This document shows positions 22,921-32,367 of a DNA stretch of 64,000 bases, piece after piece (the first letter of the stretch is position 1; every line of letters starts with the position of its first letter). The stretch comes from Hygrophila difformis (taxonomy: Eukaryota; Streptophyta; Magnoliopsida; Lamiales; Acanthaceae). Where the stretch lies: positions 23,174,057 through 23,238,056 of the forward strand of contig JAOANR010000002.1 in NCBI GenBank assembly GCA_030278955.1. Direction: 5' to 3'. Below the pieces are notes generated by a model that did no database searches, had not been told where the DNA came from, and saw nothing but the letters and a program-made list of their open reading frames with translations. Position numbers and translations under genes: made by a program.

Positions 22921-23622
22921 TAGATCGCATCTAATATTAATGCTAGGATTCGAGCGACTGTTCCTGATCTTGTCGATGAAGTGATAAGGCTGAATGAACG
23001 GCAGAGGCAATACCTTGAGAAAATTGAGAAAAGTGAAAAGGAAGTCGAAAGGCAGCGAGAGCGTGTTATTACCGTAGTAATATCACAGGTAGCCGGTGAG
23101 CAGTCTCTTCGTAGGAAGCTAGAAGCCGAAGAGGATGTAAGAAGAGGGGTGGAGAGAGAAAATGCTAGTTTGAAAGCAAGGATTTCCCAACTGGAAGCAG
23201 AGTTAGCTGAAACTAAAAATCAGTTAGCCACCAGTATACAAGCTCAATGTAGTCTGAATACAAAAAAAGATGATGCTGCAAGGATAGCCCTCTTGGATTG
23301 TCAAGTGAAGAGACAGGAACGAGACTTGATGGCAATGCGAAATGAGATACTGTATCTCCATACTCACTGGAGACCTAGGACTCGCCAGCCTGCCAATGTT
23401 TGTACAACCATGGAAAATTATTATATTCCAGCTACTTCAAGTAATCCGAACAACTTTATCGATGTGCCTATGGATCCTAATAGTCAGGCAAGGCCATCCA
23501 GAATAATTTGGGGTGATTGCATAGATGATTCGGAGGAAGAAGAGGAAGAGGAAGAGGAGGAAGACCCGACAGAGGAGGAAGAGGAGCCTGTAATACGCCA
23601 CCGTAGTCGTAGTCCCCGTTAG
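22921..23622 (+). pseudogene. TEK leader coiled-coil ORF, start codon lost
   Basis: The open frame begins at an ATC at 22921 that aligns with the ATG of the equivalent ORFs in NAT-1 (42492) and NAT-2 (48335): all follow a TTAG acceptor-like end and then read A-x-x-N-x-N. About 233 codons remain open. The middle is a long coiled coil (NERQRQYLEKIEKSEKEVER, AEEDVRRGVERENASLKARI); the end is a run of Glu and an RS-like tail (RHRSRSPR). Position, N-terminal pattern, coiled coil and acidic tail are shared with the NAT proteins; overall sequence is not close. Role unknown. With ATG to ATC it would need another start. Confidence 0.6.
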
Positions 23623-23842
23623 GTTTATATCCTTTATAGTGCGGCCATATGTATTAGAATAACCCAATTTTCCTAGAAGCTAAAATATTGTGTAAATTAT
23701 TAATGGTTGTAACTTTTGCTTTAAAATAATAATAATTAGTCTTTATTGTATTTTTATTTAGTATTTTTATCCAAGTTTATTCATTTATTTATTTATTTAT
23801 TTTATTTCTGAATACTAAGTTTTATTTAAGTACCATATCCAG

Positions 23843-24250
23843 ATGACCTATCAAATGGAAAAAGGAAAGGAAGTGATGGACGAAAGGACCCAAATGGAAG
23901 CCCAGATTAAGGACCTGAATTGTCATTTAATATTGGAAAGAGACTTTATAAGGTGGAAGAATGAGGAGATTGCTCGAAAGGACAATGAGATAAGGGAGCT
24001 CAAGAGTATGATAACTTATTTTGAAAGAATGGCCCTAGAGCAGGAAATACAACTTGACTCTCTCCGTGCAAGGAATGAAGTTTTGGTCCAGGAAATGAAA
24101 TATCCAAATGAGAGACTTGAACCAGCACCTTGCATCGAATGCGGATGGGAGCATTTAACATGGCGCTGCCCTAGTTATGGAGAATGCATCCGGTGTGGGA
24201 AGAAGGGACATACGATCAAGAACTGTCGTACTAAAAAAGTTTATGACTAG
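23843..24250 (+). CDS. Small coiled-coil protein with zinc-knuckle-like end (TEK)
   Basis: 135-codon intact frame from ATG, which directly follows a CCATATCCAG acceptor-like sequence. The first ~90 residues are charged and coiled-coil-like (ERDFIRWKNEEIARKDNEIR). The last 35 contain two Cys/His groups: CIECGWEHLTWRC and CIRCGKKGHTIKNC, the second a canonical CX2CX4HX4C knuckle as in nucleocapsid proteins. It lies before gag, not at its end, so the element has zinc-knuckle sequence in two places. It may be an RNA-binding partner of gag, or the displaced end of the preceding coiled-coil protein; neither can be decided here. Confidence 0.6.
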   Translation: MTYQMEKGKEVMDERTQMEAQIKDLNCHLILERDFIRWKNEEIARKDNEIRELKSMITYFERMALEQEIQLDSLRARNEVLVQEMKYPNERLEPAPCIECGWEHLTWRCPSYGECIRCGKKGHTIKNCRTKKVYD

Positions 24251-24913
24251 AAAAAAAAATAGAAGTCGTCAGAACACCTTATTGTACTTGTATGTATAGT
24301 CTATAGGTTATGAAGCTTGACTAGATATATGTCAGTCTCCGCAAGGTAGATGTATTAGACTGACGAATTTTGATGTGCTTTCCTTTTTTATAATATAACA
24401 AATATATTATTAGTTAGTTAATAGTAATCTACATAATATTATTGGTAAAGTTTATTTTAGGTAAAAAAAAATATATAATTTAAATTGATAGCCTACGCCT
24501 ATCTCTATTTTTATACTAAATACATATCTAATCTATGGCTAATTAAACAATGGTTCCATGTATTCATTTAGTCATGATAAATTAAGTAACACTACTATTA
24601 GCTTGAAAATTCATATTGAAATGGTTGTCCCTATATATATAATAATAACAACAATATCTATATATATAAAATGGAATGGGTTGCAACTTTAATTATATGG
24701 AGTATCAATTGACTTCTTTTCGGAACTGTTGGGTGTATAAAAAAAAAGCATGATATGAAAATTCAAAAGTTAGAATTATACTTGCTGGACGTGTAACTTT
24801 TCTGGAATTGATACATGCATATATATATATATCTTTATTATCAAACTAATTGGCTCATTTACTGGCAGACATCGCGTAGAAACGTTAAAGTTGACAATAA
24901 CACTAACGGGACC
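24251..24913. other. AT-rich spacer before TEK gag
   Basis: About 660 bases with poly-A and (TA)n runs; no frame or domain on either strand. GTCAGTCT...AGACTGAC near 24330-24364 forms an inverted repeat. Confidence 0.5.
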
Positions 24914-27900
24914 ATGGCTGATTGTAACATCCCGGTTTTTGGTCACCCAGGTCGGGATGTCACCGCCACATCCCCCTAGTAAGACACGGTTTCTCCGAGC
25001 TTACTAAAGAGATGCAAGGCTAGGTATTGCAGTATTTAAAACATTTAAATCATTCAAAATAGCCCATACAATATAATTTGAAAATAATATTAACATAGTG
25101 CAGCGGAAATAATTGTTTTAGTATAGTATTGCAGCGGAAAATATAAATAGGGCCGACATGGCCAAAACACGGGTTAAACAGGCCCGTTCATAATATAGTC
25201 CAAAGTACGAATTTAAAAGCAAAATGAGGTTTCCCAAAATCCCATGCATGAATCGTGCTCACACATGCTCATTCCACATATTCTGTAAGAAAAGGAATAA
25301 AAACGGTTTTGGTCAGCAAACTTGCTGAGTAAGTTAACACATGCATGATCGTAGGGTTTAAAAGCCATTAATTTAACACTTAAATAAAACATGATAATAA
25401 TATAATATTCAATTTAATCTAATCGACTATCCAACATCATAACTTATTTCAGGGCTCTATTTAATAACACATATTGCATGATTTAGAATAATAGCCATAA
25501 TTTAAATAAAGCATTTAAATAATTTAATTGGACAACATAACTTAATCTAATTTAATTAAATTTAATATCCCCATTACATCCCCGATTTGGTATTTCAAGT
25601 TTCACGATAGCATCTCGATGTCAACAAGTTTAGCCGGTAGCCCGGCGGCCGCAACCGTATCAGCCATACCCAGTACCACTCTGGAGCCTCGGGAAACCCA
25701 TGTGGATATTCACGAGAGTGTAGGCTCTATATTTCGCCATTTTGGCAATATCATATCTCAAGTTTAGCGCGCGGGGTCACCATCGTCCATTAAGGCACGA
25801 AGTGAAGCAGTTAGGGGGCACCCTACAGAGCACTCACCCCTAATTTTAATTTATCAAGTTTGTAAGGGAATTTAGTATTAAAATTCTGACTTTAATTGTA
25901 TTCATTTAAAAATAATATCTCAACTCATTTCAACCCTAAAGGTTAATTCCATGTTTCAACAAGATTTCAAGATTTTGTTTCCGGTAAACCACAGTTTACT
26001 CTAAAATTCGTCTAAAATCAGATTTAATTCCACAAATTATAAAAGTTCACATCTAACTCAGAAACGTCGAGATCTACAACTTTCGTGTTTTAACTTTTTC
26101 AATCCGAGATACCTAAATAGGTCAAAATCACCAATTTTCGCAGAAGAACAATTCTGTCCGAATTTAACGTATCACAGTTTAATGATTTCGAATTCTACCA
26201 TAGCAATTCAACTCCAAATTTGATGAAATTTGACAGAGATCATCTTAAGACAATTATCTACGACTTTCATGTTCGGCTAAAGATCTAAAACAGTCTAGAT
26301 CCTATGTCAAAAACGTGAACAAGATCATTCCTAAGTTCTGTCCAGGATTTCGAGATCTAGATTCAAGCAGTTCGTTTTCGGTTGGTTTTCCCATATCAAA
26401 TCGTCTCTAAAAATTCTCAAAAATTTTACAGTAGATAGATCTAAGCCTTAGAAACGTTTTTTGTGTTTTAAGTTTTTCCGTTTGAAGTCGTTTTAAGGTT
26501 CGGAAAAATTCATGAAATCTGTTGCGTCGGTGGAAAGTATAAATTGACAGATTTTCAATTTCTTGTTAATCTTTTAGTTTTAACTGTTTTAATTCATCCC
26601 AAAACCATGTAAGAGTTAACTTACAGAGTTGTGAACGTCCGGGATCATCTATTTCGAAGGCGTGGCTTCCAGTCCACCGTTTCTTCCTCTCCGTTCGCCG
26701 GGTTCTACGATCTAGATCCAATACGAGGTGTAGAAGAGAAAAGAAGAATATTAGGATTCGTTTTCGAATCGTATATAGAACAAGGATTGGATCGAGACTT
26801 ACCACGACTATGGAGATCTTAGAATTTTCGTCCAACAGTGTTCGCCTCGGTTTCGTGCCTCCGACGACTCCGGATTTAGGGTTTCGAATGTGTAGAAAGT
26901 TGTAGGGTTTGTAAAAGTATTCGGAGCTCCTAGGAGGTCTTATTTATAGATATCTAAGACCTAGGGCGTCCAAGATCTGACCCCAAGGGTCTTGGGTTGA
27001 GAGACGTTCAACCGAAAGTTGAAAAATCCGCGTTCGGGCGAGAGATTCGCGCAACGGGCGAATCTGTCGCGTGGCGCGGTCGTGGCGCGCCCAATGCCTA
27101 TGGACCGCGCGGCCACCGCGCCGACTTCGCCTGGACTTCGGTCCGGGCGGGTCGTGCGATCCGTCGTGCTTTTCCGCCTCTCTTTCGGGTTTCTATCCCT
27201 CTATGCTCCCGAATTCCGATTTCCGGGGTATCTTCGGGGGTCTACTTTTTCTCTAAATTTTTACTCGGGTCTAATTGGATGTTTGGACTCGAATCCTCGA
27301 GTTCATTAGTGTCGGGTTTCGGTGTACAATTTACTTACCTTTAATAATTCTTTTTATGTAATTAAATTCCTTTAATTCCTTTTTAAGTTAAATCTCATTT
27401 CTCATTTCCTTATCTTTATTTATTTATTTATTTGCTGAATTTATCTATTTATTTTATTTATTGTATTTATTGTTTATTTATTTAATTATTGTTTTATTTT
27501 ATGTTGGAAAATTCTCGGGTATTACACTGATAGTAACGAACGTCAGCAACAAATCGAACAATTGCTCCTCACTATCGGAACGGCTATACAAAGGCAAGTG
27601 GAAAGAGATAATCAGCAAGAAGAAGGACAAGTAGACTACATCAAACTCGTTAATAAGTTTCAGCCACCTAAATATGCCGGACAGGAGGATCCAGCCAAGC
27701 TCGAAGGTTGGATAGAATCCTTCGAGAAACTACTTGAAGCTGTAGAATGTTCGGAAGACCACAAAGTGGGCGTGGCTACTTTCTTCCTAATTGGAGCTGC
27801 AAATACTTGGTGGAGATCTCAGGAAAACCGCCAAGTTACTTGGGAGGAATTTTAAACGAGCTTGAGGGAACAATTTTACCCACTTAGCCTCACGAATGCT

Positions 27901-28993
27901 AAGTATGGAGAGTTTGTTAATCTTCAACAAGGTAACAGGTCGGTTCAGGAGTATTACGCTAAATTTACTGAACTACTGAGATTTGCCCCAGATTTGGTAG
28001 CAACTGATCAGACCAAGGCCCAAAAATTTGAACTCGGACTCAATAAGTACATCCGAAAGGCTTTTGGGGAAAGCAGTTCACAAGTCTTCAGAAAGTATAT
28101 AATCGAGCAATGACTGTTGAGATGGTAGAAGGACCAGAGAAAAAGGGAGAAACCTCAAAGCTGACACCACAGATAAGGGAAAAAGGAAGTTTGAGGAAAC
28201 AAAAGACAACCGCTATAATATAAGGAGGAATTTCAAGAGAAATAATAAAAACAACAGGGTACCACTTATTAACCGAAACGGGGAGCCAGTACCAAGCCCA
28301 TGTAATAGATGTAATAAGAGGCATGCGACCAGACAATGCCCTCAAGGCACCGAATGTTATCGTTGGGGGTTAAAAGGACATATGGCAATGGATTGTCGTG
28401 TAAGGCTTGAACCTACCCGCCTACGGGCAGATTTGCGAAAGGAAGATTATTGTCCTCAGATACCCCAGAATGATAGGAGGATTCCAAGGCAACGACCAGC
28501 ATTTGCAGCCAATCCGAGACCACCTAACCGGAACCCGCATAACGCACAAGGACCCAATCAAGGAAGATTGAACGTGGTTAACCAGGCGGACCTTCAGAAT
28601 GCGGGAGATGCCATTGAAGGTATTTTTAGAATTAAAAATTTTAAAGTGCATGTCCTATTTGATTCCGGGGCTACTTGTTCATTCATATCTCGTAGAAGCT
28701 TTCCCGAGTTGGGACTCGATAAACCCCAGGATATAGATTTAGGAATTTCTTTACCTAACGGCACAATTATTAATTGCTCAAGACGTTATGAAAAAATTCC
28801 TATTCGTATCTGCGAAGTCGACTTTCCCGCCAATCTCGTAGAATTTGAATTGCGAGATTTTGATGTTATCTTGGGAATGGATTGGCTTACACAATACCAA
28901 GCTAACATCAATTGTGCTCTCCGAAAGATAACTTTATATGGAATTGATGGGAAACGAGTATCCTTTTATGCGGAACAAGGAGCCAATCGCTAA
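24914..28993 (+). pseudogene. TEK gag-protease, split by a solo LTR
   Basis: The ATG at 24914 and two more codons precede the solo LTR (24923-27526); the frame continues at 27532 after the second TSD copy. Gag shows YAGQEDPAKLEGWIESFEKL, WWRSQENRQVTW, then a TAA at 27853, REQFYPLSLTNAKYGEFVNL and VQEYYAKFTELLRFAPDLV. At least two frameshifts follow near 28090-28160. The nucleocapsid part has CNRCNKRHATRQC and CYRWGLKGHMAMDC; in the second knuckle a Cys is replaced by Trp. The protease active site reads LFDSGATCSFIS (about 28655-28690) and LGMDWLTQY follows. The frame closes at 28993, where the RT deletion begins. Non-functional. Confidence 0.85.
24923..27526 (-). mobile_element. Complete solo LTR with TSD CTGAT
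   Basis: 2,604 bases reading TGTAATACCCGAGA ... GATGTTACA on the minus strand. CTGAT at 24918-24922 is repeated at 27527-27531. No internal region or second LTR remains, so this is the product of LTR-LTR recombination. Its core resembles the NAT-2 LTR (CGGCCGCCGGGCTACCGGC on minus, 25633-25651, and the block near 25670-25850) and its end the shared 3' end of the TRG/NAT LTRs. Its insertion follows codon 3 of TEK gag. Confidence 0.93.
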
Positions 28994-29740
28994 GATTATA
29001 TCGGCCCTGCAACTGGAAACATTAATAAGAAAAGGGAATCCTCTTTGTCTTTGCTATTAGAGGGATATGCAAGCAGTTTTATGCAAAGCTATCTAAGTGT
29101 GAAGTTTGGCTAAGCAAGGTTGCATTCCTCGGTCATATTGTCTCGGCCGATGGAATCTCTGTAGACCCTGCTAAAGTAGCAGCAATGAAGGATTGGACTG
29201 TACCAACCTCGCAAACTGAAATAAGAAGTTTCCTCGGTTTAGCAGGCTACTATAGAAGATTCGTCAAAGATTTCTCAAAAATTGCGAGACCACTGACGCA
29301 GAATTTGAAGAAAGGATCAAAGGTCACACGGACACCTGAATGCGAAACGACCTTCCAGACATTAAAGGAAAGACTAACCACAGCACCAATCCTAACCTTA
29401 CCTAACGAAAAGGAAAATTTTGAAATTTATAGTGATGCTTCTAAATTTGGACTAGGATGCGTGTTGATGCAGAATGGAAAGGTCATAGCATATGCTTCTC
29501 GACAATTAAGGCCAAATGAGGAGAATTATCCAACTCATGATCTGGAATTAGCTGCAGTTGTGTTCGCTCTGAAAATATGGAGGCATTATTTGTATGGGCG
29601 AAAATGTCAGATATACACAGACCACAAAAGTCTAAAGTATATCTATACTCAGAAAGAACTCAACATGCGCCAGAGGCGATGGTTAGAGCTAATGAAGGAT
29701 TACGACTTAGGCATCACATAACTTGAAGGAAAAGCCAATA
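28994..29740 (+). pseudogene. TEK RT remnant and RNase H
   Basis: After protease about 30 residues resemble the stretch leading into RT, then the sequence jumps near 29070 to [20 protein letters not shown], which lies after the polymerase active site. The catalytic core with the YxDD box is therefore gone. The connection ([20 protein letters not shown]) and RNase H ([46 protein letters not shown]) are well kept in one frame (29185-29721). A TAA interrupts just before the RNase H end LEGKANKVADVLSRK. Confidence 0.88.
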
Positions 29741-31221
29741 AAGTGGCTGATGTACTAAGTAGAAAATCAAAACATCTGAGTAATACAAGGATCCTACCGC
29801 CCGAATTGTACGTACAGTTTGCTCGATTAAACATTGAGATGGTCTACCCAGGTACGCCCACTCAACTAATCAATGCCATCACAATTCGACCGACCATTTT
29901 TGATGAAATCCGAGAAAGACAAACCATTGATGTCAAATTAGAAAGAATCAAAGCAAAGATAGCTCAAGGTGAAGCTAAGGATTTCCATATCCACGAAGAT
30001 GGCAGTATTCGATTTAAAGGTCGATGGTGCGTATCAAAGGCATGCGAGGATCTCAAGCGGCGTATTCTCGAAGAAGGACAGAATAAAGAATTTCGTGGAA
30101 AAATGTCTAACTTGTCAAAAAGTCAAAGCTGAGCGACAGAAAACCCTTGGACTAATAAAACCACTTGTCTCAGGATTACCAAAGACACTCAAAGGAAACG
30201 ACAAGATATGGGTGATCGTCAATCGCTTAATGAAAGCAGCTATATTTATACCCATGAAAGAAACCTGGAGTATGGATCAGCTAGCCAAAGCTTATATCGA
30301 AAACGTCGTACGAAGGCATGGATTCCTCAAGATATCGTGTCGGATCGAGATCGTCGATTCGTCTCGAATTTCTGGACTAAGTTACAAGAAGCATTCGGTA
30401 CTAATATAAAAATGAGTACAGCGTTTCACCCTACAACAGATGGCCAAACAGAGCGAACAATCCAAACTCTTGAAGATATGCTTAGAGCTTGTGCATTAGA
30501 GTTCAAAGGAAATTGGGAAAATCACCTACCACTTGTAGAGTTCAGCTACAACAATAGTTATCATACCAGTATTGGTATGGCTCCATTTGAGGCACTCTAC
30601 GGTAGAAGGTGTCGAAGTCCACTCTGTTAGACTATTGGTGAGAATCCAATTCCAGTTAGACCACAACTAATTGAGGAGACAACAGAAGTCGTTGAGAAGA
30701 TTCAAGCCAAGCTAAAAGCCACCCAGGATCGACAAAAAACATATGCTGATCAGAAAAGGAGAGAAGGCGAATACGAAATAGGCGATAAGGTATTGTTAAA
30801 AGTCTCACCAACGAAAGGCGTACTACGATTTGGTAAAAGAGGCAAGCTAAGTCCACGTTATATAGGACCATTCGACATCATTGCCAAAGTTGGTACATTG
30901 GCATATCGAATAAACTTGCTCGATGAATTGGCTCGAGTTCATGACGTATTCCATGTATCACAACTTAAGAAATACCATCATGACCTTTAAAGAGTAATAC
31001 AACCAGAGGTTATTGAATTAGATAAAGATCTAACTTATGAGGAGAGACCAGTAAAGATCTTAGACACTAAAGAGCGAGTCACGAGGCGCCAAGTCATTCG
31101 TATGGTCAAAGTACAATGGTCAAACCATGACGAGAATGACGCCACGTGGGAAACATAAGCAGAAATACAAGCCAAATATCCCGAGTTATTTCCTGAAGTC
31201 GATTCAGCAATGGGATCATAG
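29741..31221 (+). pseudogene. TEK integrase with chromodomain
   Basis: The N-terminal domain is damaged: a frameshift near 30090 and missing histidine region, leaving [12 protein letters not shown]. The segment that normally holds the first catalytic Asp is deleted (IKPL joins directly to VSGLPKTL). The second Asp is in IVSDRDRRF after another frameshift near 30330, and the Glu in [13 protein letters not shown]. Stops occur at 30628 and 30988. The GPY/F end (GKLSPRYIGPF) and HDVFHVSQLKKY follow, then a chromodomain-like end (KERVTRRQVIRMVKVQWSNH, DATWE) with one more stop. Chromodomains steer chromovirus integration to heterochromatin. Confidence 0.87.
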
Positions 31222-31357
31222 CTGTGAAAACAAGTGCGGACGGATTTCATAGCCCTAGAAAGAATAAGGTAAGAAATGTTTTAATTCTGTGCAAACCTTA
31301 CCTTATTTTAGGTTGCAATAGTCTTATGAGTAAAACTTCGAGGACGAAGTGTGTTTT

Positions 31358-31370
31358 AAGGATGGTAGAT
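31358..31370 (+). promoter_or_regulatory. TEK polypurine tract
   Basis: AAGGATGGTAGAT directly before the 3' LTR, about 20 bases after CTTCGAGGACGAAG. It is the single-tract form; the two-tract module of TRG/NAT is absent. Confidence 0.7.
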
Positions 31371-32367
31371 TGTAATACCCTCAAAAGTCATTATATTGAT
31401 AATATTTTAAATTATATTATTTCTTAAATTGAATTGGAAATAGAGTAATAGTTTCCCGGATAAAAATTATGTGAAAGAGAATAAATTATTTTCCTAGAGA
31501 ATAAATTATTTTCCTTGGGAAAAATAATTTAATTAATAGAGAAATATATTTTTCAAGGGAAAATATCGAATGATGTATAATTATTTCCCAAATGGAAAAT
31601 AATAGAACTAGGTATTGATAAATAGACTACTTTCATTTAAGAATCTGTAAAGTATTCTATTTGATAAAAGTATTAGTTCGGCATTATTTTTCTAACAAGA
31701 TTTATAATCAATTTAGTCAATTTTAATTATTAAACATAAAATCACCAATATCCTGATGGTAATAGTGTTAGACTCCTATTCCATAGATTATAAGTTCAAA
31801 CCTCATTATTTGTAATTTATAAATAAATATTTTATCAAAAATAAGATAATATAAAATATATTATAATAATAATATATGTATATATTTGTGTAGTGTTCAT
31901 GCGAAAAGAAAAAAAAAAGTGTTTACCAAACCAAAAGTGTGTACCATGCTCATTTATATATAATATAAGTAAATGTCATAATTAGAATTTAAATTCCTTA
32001 CTCTCATGATTATTAAAGGAGAGTAGCAATAGTATAACTAATTCTGTTGTGCTCGGATACATCTTGTGCTAATGAAATAATATAGCTAATTAGAATATAA
32101 AATAGGTCATAGTGTAACCTGTAGAAAAATAAAGCTAAGTAGCATAGCTGATACACGAAAGAAAAAAAAAGAAAAAGAAATAATAAGCATGAATTGTTGT
32201 GTTCGGATAATTCTGGAGCAGATAAGGGGATCACTTCTACTTAATTTAGTAAAGTCAAAAGATGTAAAAAGATAAGTCTGTGATAAGGCCATGCGTGTAA
32301 TCAGGAGCTCTGTATAGGCTTGCTGAATAAGTTTATAGCCTTGTTGAGTAATGACTTATGTGGCCAC
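31371..32367 (+). repeat. TEK 3' LTR, first part
   Basis: Matches 20856-21563 and stops at GTGGCCAC, where TRG-1 begins; in the 5' LTR the same point reads on as CTTCATGCC. The remaining two-thirds should lie beyond the right end of TRG-1. It contains an extra ~265 bases (31680-31944) absent from the 5' LTR. Confidence 0.9.
31680..31944. other. Insertion of about 265 bp within the TEK 3' LTR
   Basis: Found only in the 3' LTR; the 5' LTR reads straight through (21138-21142). The insert contains GATGGTAATAGTG and AGTTCAAACCTC about 36 bases apart, loosely like Pol III A and B boxes, then an AT-rich part and an A-run. A degenerate tRNA-derived SINE is possible, but I see no clear TSD, so the class is open. 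Confidence 0.5.

Larger units (their letters stand above)
20856..32367 (+). mobile_element. TEK: Tekay-like chromovirus, decayed, cut by TRG-1
   Basis: 5' LTR, PBS, two leader coiled-coil ORFs, gag, protease, remnant RT, RNase H, integrase, chromodomain, polypurine tract, then the first third of the 3' LTR. The chromodomain and GPY/F-type integrase end are those of chromoviruses, and the gag and integrase wording fits Tekay/Del. A solo LTR interrupts gag, the RT core is deleted, and every pol frame has stops. It sits in the 5' LTR of ATH and is itself split by TRG-1. Confidence 0.88.
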
